A stretch of 64,000 nucleotides of DNA from Papio anubis (Eukaryota; Chordata; Mammalia; Primates; Cercopithecidae): positions 210,057,467 through 210,121,466 of the forward strand of contig NC_044976.1 of assembly GCF_008728515.1 (NCBI RefSeq). Direction: 5' to 3'. Both the position numbers and the translations under genes were made by a program. The notes beneath the pieces are model-generated. The model searched no databases and was not told the DNA's origin. It saw only the letters and a list, made by a program, of their open reading frames with translations. This document shows, piece by piece, positions 56,476-64,000 of this stretch (position 1 is its first letter; each line of letters starts with the position of its first letter).

Positions 56476-57164
56476 ATTAAGAGGTGTCAGGGCAGGGGCC
56501 AGATCTCTCTTGTTCATCGCCGCTCCCCACTGCATAGTAGGCCATGACTCAGTGATCTGAAAGCCTGGCTAACATATCAGTAGTCTCTGTCATATCACAG
56601 ACTTTCTCTGGCTGGCAGAATCAGGGCACTCTGCTCATGTTTGTGGGCCTTTCACTCTGAATCACAGGCATGTGGGGGTGATTCCATGATTGAGGACAGG
56701 GCCATCTTAGCTACTTTTTGTGTATGTTCATTAGGGATGAGGGATTCATAAGTGACTCAAGAGACTTACATTGTGATATCATTGTATATTTCTCATGGAT
56801 CCAATAGAACCTATGATACAGGTCTGAATCGGCTGTCAACCCACTGCATAGGATGATGGCTTCCGTCATCAGCTTTGTCATCAGTCCCTCTGAGATCTTC
56901 GGTTGATCTTTTTATCTTGCTGGTTTCTTATTTACCACCTGTAAGAAAGCAATATCACACCCTTCTTATGGGAATGTCTTGCCAGTCTAGGATGTCATGG
57001 ACATGACAGAGAACATATGTAGAACTCCTTGTCTGAAAAAATTTGACCATGTCAGTGAGAGCACTTTATGATAGAGGAAACTTGGGTAGCCTCACAATTT
57101 CAATACCAATTATATAGTTTTGGCTTTACTTCATCTAGTGGTTAAAACCAGAAGTATTTATTTA
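56476..57164. other. unique non-coding sequence
   Basis: 'ggcaggggccagatctctct' near 56490 may be an L2 tail fragment. The rest is not recognised. Confidence 0.4.
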
Positions 57165-57445
57165 TTTTCCAATTTTGTGTTTATTGATACATAATAGACG
57201 TACGTATTTTCAGGGTAGAGTGATAATTTAATACATCCATGTAATTTGCACAGATCAAATCAATGTACTTGAGATATCAATCACCCTAAGTATTTGTCTT
57301 CTCTTTCTGCAAAAACATTCCAATTATTCTTTTCTAGCTGTTTTGAAATATGCAATAGATCATTGTCAACTACAGCCATCCTACTCATCTGACAATCACT
57401 AGGTCTTGTTTCTTCTGTGGAACTCTGTATTTGTACTCATTCATC
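57165..57445 (-). repeat. L1 3' UTR fragment (L1MA/L1PB-like)
   Basis: 'ttgatacataatagacgtac', 'attattcttttctagctgtt', 'tgaaatatgcaatagatcat' and 'aatcactaggtcttgtttct' are antisense L1 3' UTR landmarks. Confidence 0.75.
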
Positions 57446-57836
57446 AACCTCTCCAATCAGCAGTATTTAAATTTAAACTGGGTCTTTGCTCTTTCTCCTC
57501 TCCTTCCTTAGTTTTGTTCTAGTTTCTTTAACAACTTATTTTCTCTTAGTCTTATGTCATCCAGTCTCCTCTATAAATGGAGGAGTTATCTTCTATAACA
57601 GTCATCCACCTTCTATAAATGGAAAGAGTTGTCTGAAGTTACAGATTTTTTATTTTGCAACTTTTGGCCTTTTATTGGGATGCTTTCAAAATGGCAGACA
57701 AAATAAATGAACAAACACAATTTATGCTTTTTTTAAAGACAGATTTTGCTCCTGTCAATTAGAAAAAACAAAACAAAAACAAACTTCTACCCATAGAAGG
57801 GAGGAAAGATTGGCTACAAGAAAAATAAATTAGCAC
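57446..57836. other. unique AT-rich sequence
   Basis: 'ccttctataaatgga'-like text occurs twice (57569-57585 and 57610-57626), a small imperfect duplication. No gene recognised. Confidence 0.4.
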
Positions 57837-57880
57837 TTGCCAGGCATGGTGGCTCCATCAGGAGTCAAAGGCAAATGGAT
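57837..57880 (+). repeat. tiny Alu 5' remnant
   Basis: 'ttgccaggcatggtggctc' followed by scrambled 'ggagtcaaaggcaaatgg' and 'atcaggtcgggga' matches pieces of an Alu left arm with gaps. It ends abruptly at the CpG-bearing patch. Confidence 0.5.
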
Positions 57881-58045
57881 CAGGTCGGGGATCGCCAAAT
57901 ATCGTCAAAACAAAGGTCGTATATCTTTCAAAGAACCGAATGAGATCTTTCAAAGATATCTCGATGTCATTCCTTTTTGCGCGGCGCGGCGGCGGCGGCG
58001 ACGCGCGGCGGCGCGGAGGAGGGAGGGAGGGAGGAGGGAGGAAGG
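57881..58045. other. CpG-rich compositional outlier with CGG run and GGGA/GGAA tract
   Basis: 57874-57975 carries six CpG dinucleotides in about 100 bp plus a near-palindrome 'gagatctttcaaagatatct'. It is followed at 57978-58015 by a GC-only block with (CGG)5-like text, then (GGGA)n and (GGAA)n to 58045. The neighbours are AT-rich and CpG-poor. It is not a family I recognise. Possibilities: a foreign or recently inserted fragment, a small unmethylated regulatory island, or an assembly artefact. Confidence 0.55.
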
Positions 58046-58431
58046 AAGGAAGTTATCACTTATTCAGCATTTTATTCCATTTTCCCAATCCTACTGTTAC
58101 TTCTTCTAGAAACTATTTAAGGTGGTTTACAAAGTCTTATAAACTTCAGTAATATCTCATGCAATAAACAGAGGAAAATTAAAAAGAGGAAAGAGAAAAG
58201 AGGCGAGAGCGTAACATGGAGGTTAAGACACAAAAGTGATCAATCAACAAGGGCCACAGATTGGCTCTAAAGTTTCCAGTAGTAACTCCTAAAAGGGGAG
58301 CCTGAGTAATCACAAATTTCATAATTAATAATCAAAAGAAAACAAATCAAATACTCTGAAGAAGCACAGCCATTACAAACATTCCTAAGAGACTGGAATG
58401 AGATGTCTGCCCAGGATTATCCTAAAAATCG
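58046..58431. other. sequence 3' of the broken minus-strand ORF
   Basis: If the ORF at 58432-58667 is a retrocopy, this could be its 3' UTR read in reverse. An ATTAAA/AATAAA-like site in that orientation is not obvious and no poly(T) marks an end. Confidence 0.3.
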
Positions 58432-58667
58432 TCCAATGTGATATAGCGAATCCCAGCAGCAGCACCGTTCTTAGCATCAGTGTGTCGATACAGGCCACAG
58501 AACTCTCCTTTGACACACTTCGCTCTCACTGGTGGTCTCACATGAACTGAAATTCAGTTAGTGCAATTCAGGCCAAGGTGATATAGCTCGGAATCCTTAT
58601 CTCCTGGCAAAGCTGCCTCCATAAAGGGGTGAATTTCAGAGTAACCAGAGAAACGACTGAGCATATA
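58432..58667 (-). pseudogene. possible fragment of an unidentified coding sequence
   Basis: On the minus strand one frame runs about 77 codons from the Alu boundary near 58667 to a stop at 58434-58432, broken only by a TGA at about 58554-58556. The translation is not low-complexity: blocks GYSEIHPFMEAALPGDKDSELYHLGLNC and, after the stop, RPPVRAKCVKGEFCGLYR and GAAAGIRYITLDDF. I cannot assign it to a family. It could be a decayed exon or retrocopy, or chance. Confidence 0.25.
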
Positions 58668-58669
58668 GT

Positions 58670-58972
58670 TTTTTTGTTTCTGTTTTTTTTTTGAGACAGA
58701 GTCTTGCTCTGTTGCCCAGGCTAGAGTACAGTGGCGCAATCTTGGCTCACTGCAACCTCTGCCTCCTGGGTTCAAGCGATTCTCCTGCCTCAGCCTCCCG
58801 AGTAGCTGGGACTACAGGTGCACACCACTATGCCCAGCTAATTTTTGTGTTTTTAGTAGAGATGGAGTTTCACCATATTGGCCAGGCTGGTCTCAAACTC
58901 CTGACCTTGTGATCCGCCTGCCTCTGCCTCCCAAAGTGCTGGAATTACAGGTGTGAGCCACCATGCCCAGCT
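58670..58972 (-). repeat. AluS-like with TSD, splitting the ORF
   Basis: The TSD 'gcatatagt'/'gcgtatagt' is at 58661-58669 and 58973-58981. The T tail contains 'gtttctg'. Confidence 0.93.
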
Positions 58973-58981
58973 GCGTATAGT

Positions 58982-59527
58982 ATTAAAACTACATATCTAT
59001 CCTGAACCTTGCTTCTCTCCACGGTTGTTTATAGATGTTGTGTGAACTGAGATCTCTCAGGAGTGGGGTGAAGTCAATGATGCAGTACCTAGTGCCTAGT
59101 GACAATATAGTGGTCTCTGTACTCCTCGCCTTATGCACATGTCTGTTGCCACCACCGCTGTGGAGAGCCACCTCTTCACACTCACTCTGTTTCATTGGCT
59201 TTCTTGTGGGCATCTCTGCCTCCAACCTGTCTCACATACTCCTTCTGATGAGCCTCACAAAACTTCCCTTGATCATGCCACTTCCTGTTTATGGTGCTAA
59301 AGTAGTTTCCCTACTGCTTGAATAATAAAAAGCATCAATCTTACCTTAGTATTTAAGACCTCACCATTACAAACATATCTGTTGCATCTCCCTGCACAAA
59401 TATTTGAATCCTCTGAGAATAAATGCCACTGTTGGAAGTTTTCTTTGCATTGCAGTGTTATTCATTCTCTCTCACACTATCATGGCCTACAGAAAACATA
59501 TCATGCCTTCAAATCTCATCTTGAAAT
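58982..59527. other. non-coding, possibly L2-derived in part
   Basis: Text near 59165-59330 ('ctctgtttcattggctttct', 'gatgagcctcacaaaacttc') and 59390-59530 has the loose flavour of L2, but I cannot be sure. Confidence 0.3.
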
Positions 59528-59538
59528 ACCATCTCCTC

Positions 59539-59914
59539 AGACTGGGCGTGGTGGCTCATGCCTGTAATCCCAGCACTTTGGCAGGCTGAGGCGGGTGGAT
59601 CATGAGGTCAGGAGTTCAAGACCAGCCTGGCCAAGAGGGTGAAACCCTGTCTCTACTAAAAATGCAAAAATTAGCCAGACGTGGTGGCGTGCACCTGTAA
59701 TCCCAGCTACTTGGGAGGCTGAAGCAAGAGAATCGCTTGAACATGGCAGGCAGAGGTTGTAGTGAGCCACGATTGTGCCACTGCACTCCAGCCTGGGCAA
59801 CAGAGTGAGACTCCGTCTCAAACAAACAAACAAAAACCACAAAAAGCAAAAAACAAAACAAAACAATAATAACAACAAAAACAAAACATTAATAACAACA
59901 ACAACAAAACAAAC
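59539..59914 (+). repeat. AluS-like with ~100-nt A-rich tail and 11-bp TSD
   Basis: The TSD 'accatctcctc' is at 59528-59538 and 59915-59925. The tail (59819-59914) is built of AAAC, AAC and AAT units and is the longest in the window. Confidence 0.95.
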
Positions 59915-60009
59915 ACCATCTCCTCCGTAGTATCTTCTGAGTCCTGCTTCATGCTTTGCCCTCTGCATTCTTGTGTAGCGTGCACCTCTCAAGTGCTGAT
60001 CTCACTCCA

Positions 60010-60396
60010 GTTTTCCTTTCCTTTCAAGAGGTCTTTCCCACGTGCACTGTGCTCCAACCACACTGGCTTCCTTCCATCTACAGGAACACGGTGCTCCTTT
60101 GTGCCTTGGAGCCTTTGACCACCGTCCTCCCTCTGTCTCAGGAGCTGTCTCAGTCCTTGAGGGATGCCACACATAGGCCTCCTTTAATAAAGCTCATTTA
60201 AGCAGATGTCCTTCTTCATTCTTCGTCTTCACCCTGTGTGACTCTTTTCCTAACGTGTAATTCAAGATGTCATTTGTTTGCCTACCTATTACGTCTGTCT
60301 CCTATAGATTGTGAATGTCAAAAGGTAGGCTTAGGAGAAAGTTTTGTTCAGTGAATGAATAACAGATATCATGCATGCTATTATATTACAATGTTG
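60010..60396 (+). repeat. L2-like LINE segment (probable), split by Alu
   Basis: 'gtctgtctcctatagattgt' and 'gaatgtcaaaaggtaggctt' followed, after the Alu at 60408, by 'ctctgtgcctagccccgtat' and 'gtaaataaagatggttgttg' (60742-60800) give the L2 tail order. Confidence 0.55.
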
Positions 60397-60407
60397 AAAT
60401 TATTTTG

Positions 60408-60713
60408 TTTGTTTGTTTTGTTTTGTTTTGAGACCGAATCTCACTCTGTCACCCAGGCTGGAATACAGTGGCGCCATCTCGGCTCACTGCAAGCTCCACC
60501 TCCCGGGTTCATGCCATTCTCCTGCCTCAGCCACCCGAGTAGCTGGGACTACAGGTGCCCGCCACCATGCCTGGCTAATTTTCTTTTGTATTTTTAGTAG
60601 AGATAGGGTTTCACCATGTTAGCCAGGTTGGTCTTGATCTCCGGACCTCGTGATCCGTCCACCTCGGCCTCCCAAAGTGCTGGCATTACAGACGTGAGCC
60701 ATTGTGCCCAGCC
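60408..60713 (-). repeat. AluY-like
   Basis: Reverse Alu with 'ccatgttagccaggttggtc' and 'cctcgtgatccgtccacc', and a (GTTTT)n tail. The flanks 'aaattatttt'/'aaaattgttt' suggest the TSD. Confidence 0.92.
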
Positions 60714-60870
60714 AAAATTGTTTTTATCAAGCATCACAAATCCTCTGTGCCTAGCCCCGTATGACAAATAGAAGATGGCTGGTAAATAAAGATGGTTGTT
60801 GAATTTAGTTAACTGTGTGGCTTGTTCCCCTTCATGATTTGTAAAACTCTTGCGGGTAGCAGTGGTACTT

Positions 60871-61176
60871 AAAAAAAAAAAAAAAAGTTGTATTTTGAGA
60901 CAGGATCCTGTTCTGTCACTCAGATTGGAGTGCAGTGGTATGATCGTAGCTCACTGCAAGCTTGAATTCTGGGGCTCAAGCGATCCTTCTGCCTCAGTCT
61001 TCTGAATAGGTTAGGACTATAGGCGCACACCACCAAACCCAGCTGATTTTTAATTTTTTAGGGATGGGGTCTCACTATGTTGCCAGGGCCGTTCTCGAAC
61101 TCCTGCCCTCAAATAGTACTTCCTCCTGAGCCTTCCAAAGTGTTGAGATGACAAGTGTGAGCCACCGTACCCACCC
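60871..61176 (-). repeat. AluJ-like preceded by a plus-strand A(16) run
   Basis: Reverse Alu ('gagacaggatcctgttctgt' to 'ccaccgtacccaccc'). Where a T tail is expected there is instead A(16) at 60871-60886 then 'gttgtatttt'. The TSD copy 'agtggtactt' is at 60861-60870 and 'agtagtactt' at 61177-61186. Confidence 0.88.
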
Positions 61177-61186
61177 AGTAGTACTT

Positions 61187-61498
61187 TTTTTTTTTTTTTT
61201 GAGACGGAGTTTCTCTCTTTGTTGCCCAGGCTGGAGTGTAGTGGCACGATCTCGGCTCACTGCAACCTCCGCCTCCTGGGTTCAAGCAATTCTCCTGTCT
61301 CAGCCTCCCGAGTAGCTGGGATTACAGGCTTCTGCTACCACACCCTGCTAATTTTTTTTTTTTTTTTGTATTTTTAGTAGAGATGGGGTTTCACCATGTT
61401 GGCCAGGCTGGTCTCGAACTACTGATTTCAGGTGATCAGCCCGCCTCGGCTTCCCAAAGTGCTGGGATTACAGGTGTGAACCACTGCGCCCAGCCCCC
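61187..61498 (-). repeat. AluS-like inserted beside the AluJ's TSD
   Basis: Reverse Alu with a T(14) tail and an enlarged T run at the arm junction (61351-61367). A third copy of the target, 'agtggtattt', is at 61499-61508. Confidence 0.94.
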
Positions 61499-61508
61499 AG
61501 TGGTATTT

Positions 61509-62179
61509 TTATGCTGTTCTATGTAACACGACTTTAACAAAATGGAACACATTGTAGTGTGTATTATTTTTGTACACTCAATGGATAGAACATTGGATTA
61601 TGGAAAATACTTAACTTTTATTTCTTCTGGGAAACTAGTAGATCAAATACATATAATTGAAATTATGGTATTTTAGGACAGATTATCACAGTGAGTAATT
61701 ATACTATCACATATAATTAAAGCAACAAATTATAATGCGCTATAAATAATAGGCATGTTTATAGAATACTGTATATTTTTTTGGCCATTGCTTTAGTTTG
61801 CAATGTTGTCAGACCAGTCATCCTCATTTACTTCTAAAAGGAGCAAGCTGTCATTTCTACTCTCTCTTTTCTGGAATCCAGTGAGTATTATACTTACCGG
61901 CTATATATATCATACCCACAAAAGAGTTTCTATAAAAGGTGTTACTTTGGTTATTGCAAGTTCCAAATTTGAACAGCAGCATGGTTCGTAGATCAGTAAA
62001 ATGATGTATTGGAAAGAGCTTTGCCTTCAGCTTATGACTGACATAGCTTCAAGTTGTGGCTTCACAATAGACATGTTTTGTTTCTGTTTTTTGGGGGAAA
62101 CCTGCAATTTGGTTACAAGCATAGATTGCATAGCGGCCAAGTCAGGGCTTTTAAGGTATGGATCATGCAAATAACACAT
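61509..62179. other. unique AT-rich sequence
   Basis: No repeat or coding feature recognised. Confidence 0.4.
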
Positions 62180-63195
62180 TGCAGCCATCAACTAATTTCT
62201 CATAATCCTCCCCCTTCCACTCCCTCACCCTTCTGAGTCTCCATCGTCTATCATTCCACTCTCTATGTGCATGTGTACACATTTTTTTAGCACCCACTTA
62301 GAGTGAGAACAGGTGATGTTTGACTTTCTGTACCTGGCTTGTTTCACTTAAGATAATGACCTCCAGTTCCCTCCATGTTGTTGCAAAATACATGATTCCA
62401 TTCTTTTTTCTGGCTGGATAGCTTTCCATTGTGTATATATACCACATTTTCTTTATCCATTCATCTGTTGATGGACATTTATGGTAAATATTGCTGTGAT
62501 AAACAAGGAAATGCAGATGTCTCCTCCATATACGGAATTCCTTTATGTTGTATGTATGTCCAGCAGTGGGATGTGTGAATCCCTTGGTAGTTCTATTTTG
62601 AGTTTTTTGAGGAACCTCCATACTGTTTTACCATAATGGCTGTACTAATTTACATTCCCACTGACGGGGTGTAAGAGTTCCTGTTTCTTCATGTCCTCAT
62701 TGGCATTTGTTATTTTTTGTCTTTTTGATAACAGCCATTTTAACTGGGGTGAGATGACATCTTATTGTGGTTTTGATTTGCCTTTCTCTTAGTGCTATTG
62801 AGCATTTATTCACATACTTGTTGGTCATTTCTATGTCTTCTTTTAAGAAATGTCTATTCAGGCTGGGCACGGTGGCACTTTGGGAGACCAAGGCCAGTGG
62901 ATCACCTGAGGTCTGGAGTTCGAGACCAGCCTGGCCAACATGGTGAAACCCCATCTCTACTAAAAATACAAAAAAATTAACTGGGCGTGGTGGCGGGTGC
63001 CTGTAATCCCAGCTACTTGGGAGGCTGAGGCAGGAGGATCACTTCAACCCTGGGGGCAGAGGTTACAGTGAGCTGATATCATGCCACTGTACTCCAGCCT
63101 GCACAGCAAGAGTGAAACTCTGTCTCAAAAAAAAGAAAAAAAAGAAAAGAAAAAAGAAATGCTTATTCAAATCCTTTGTTCACTTTTTATTTTTC
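62180..63195 (-). repeat. L1 3' end (L1MA/L1PB-like), split by Alu
   Basis: 'cacttagagtgagaacaggt', 'gtttcacttaagataatgac', 'ctccatactgttttaccata' and 'gccattttaactggggtgag' are antisense L1 3' UTR/ORF2 end landmarks. It continues after the Alu as 'caaatcctttgttcactttt'. It is 5'-truncated, with no open ORF2. Confidence 0.85.
62861..63153 (+). repeat. AluS-like with 5' internal deletion and 16-bp TSD
   Basis: 'ggctgggcacggtgg' jumps directly to 'cactttgggag', losing about 19 bp. The TSD at 62845-62860 and 63154-63169 has two differences. It is inserted in L1. Confidence 0.94.
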
Positions 63196-63820
63196 TATTG
63201 TTTTTATTTTTATTTCAGTAGTTTTTGGAGGTACAGGTGGTTTTTGATTACATGGGTAAGTTCTTTTAGTGGTGATTTCTGATATTTTAGTGCACCAGTC
63301 ATCCAAGCAGTGTATACTGCACCCCATATATAGTCTTTTATCCCTCACCCCTCTCAGCCTTTCCCCAAAGTCCTCAAAGTTCATTATGTGATTCTTATTC
63401 CTTTGCATCCTCATAGCTTAGCTCCCACTTATAAATGAGAACATGCAATATTTGGTTTTCCATTCCTGAGTTACTTCTCTTAGAATAATGGCCTCCAGCT
63501 CCATCCAACTTGCTGCAAAAGATATTATTTTATTCCTTTTAATGGCTGAGTAGTATTCCATCGTGTATATAAACCACATTTTCTTTATTCATTGGTTAAT
63601 GGGCAACTAGGCTGCTTCCACATCTTTGCAATTGCGAATTGTGCTGCTATAAACATGCATCTGCAAGCGTCGTTTCCATACAATGAGTTCTTTTCCTTTG
63701 GGTAAATACCCAGTAGTGGGATTTTAGATCAAATGGTAGTTCTACTTTTAGTTCTTTAAGGAATCTCCATACTGTTTTCCATAGTGGTTGTACTAACTTA
63801 CATTCCCACCATCAGTGTTC
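63196..63820 (-). repeat. second L1 3' end (L1PA/L1PB-like), inserted beside the first
   Basis: Starts with a T/A-rich run at 63196-63220 (its poly(A) in reverse), then 'cagtagtttttggaggtaca', 'cccacttataaatgagaaca', 'gcgaattgtgctgctataaa' and 'acattcccaccatcagtg'. It breaks into the older L1. Confidence 0.85.
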
Positions 63821-63826
63821 CCTTTT

Positions 63827-64000
63827 CCTTTTTTTTTTTTTTTTTTTTTTTTTGAGCCAGAGTTTCACTCTTGTTTCCCAGGCTGGAGTGTAGTGGGTGA
63901 TCTTGGCTCACTGCAACCTCCACCTCCCAGGTTCAGGTGATTCTCCTGCCTCAGCCTCCTGAGTAGGATTACAGGCACCTGCCACCACGCCCAGCTAATT
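63827..64000 (-). repeat. Alu, cut by the window end
   Basis: A T(26) tail at 63830-63853 is followed by a reverse Alu body through the arm junction ('cacgcccagctaatt'). 'gagtaggattacagg' lacks 'agctgg'. Confidence 0.93.

Noticed and set aside
57894..57975. Reading either strand of the CpG-rich patch as a conserved protein exon
   Set aside because: The near-palindrome makes both strands open at once, and no splice sites or known family appear.
1..64000. Search for a CRISPR array, operons, tRNA or rRNA genes
   Set aside because: No regularly spaced repeats with unique spacers, no cloverleaf with A/B boxes apart from Alu-internal ones, and the sequence is plainly primate nuclear DNA.

Overview
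This is a stretch of primate nuclear DNA that is mostly non-coding. About fifty dimeric Alu elements and several Alu monomers are recognisable on both strands, many with intact target-site duplications (TSDs). Alu is primate-specific. Four of the youngest copies (near 47.8, 49.6, 53.8 and 54.4 kb) share the 'cttgagccaccgcg' end, and three of them also read 'cccgtctcgg'. I associate this pattern with the AluY lineage of Old World monkeys, so a cercopithecid such as a macaque or baboon is the best guess. That is an inference from memory, not a database result.

I found no intact protein-coding gene. The only gene-like signals are: (1) a CpG island at about 7.08-7.40 kb that looks like a promoter and first exon; (2) an 81-nt candidate exon at 14439-14519 with a strong acceptor and donor but only tiny ORFs, compatible with a 5' UTR or lncRNA exon of a plus-strand transcript starting at the island; (3) two recognisable processed pseudogenes, RPS11 on the minus strand at about 27.85-28.41 kb, sitting inside a THE1/MST-type LTR, and a ferredoxin-2 (FDX2/FDX1L) retrocopy on the plus strand at about 46.47-47.31 kb; (4) an unidentified broken ORF at 58.43-58.67 kb.

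Layout: 0-7 kb is mostly unique sequence with one Alu pair near 3 kb. 7-8 kb holds the CpG island and a CA repeat. 8-12 kb is AT-rich and nearly repeat-free. 12-41 kb is Alu-dense, with MIR, L2, hAT-type DNA transposon, MLT1/THE1-type LTR and other ERV-derived fragments. 41-47 kb holds a probable solo ERV1-type LTR, a hAT element and the FDX2 retrocopy. 47-55 kb has the young Alus and an L2 copy. 55-56.2 kb is old LINE-1/HAL1-like DNA. 57.2-58.1 kb has an L1 3' end and an odd CpG-rich patch. 62-64 kb is an L1-in-L1 nest with Alus. The nesting order gives a readable history: L2 and MIR first, then MaLR LTRs, old L1 and DNA transposons, then AluJ/FLAM, AluS, retrocopies and AluY.

I saw no CRISPR array, tRNA or rRNA gene, and no new multi-gene system. 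The observations most worth checking are the compositional outlier near 57.88-58.05 kb, a 21-bp-arm hairpin at 29946-29994, two loci where serial Alu insertions left three copies of one TSD, the promoter/exon pair, and a 181-codon ORF in non-repeat DNA at 44676.
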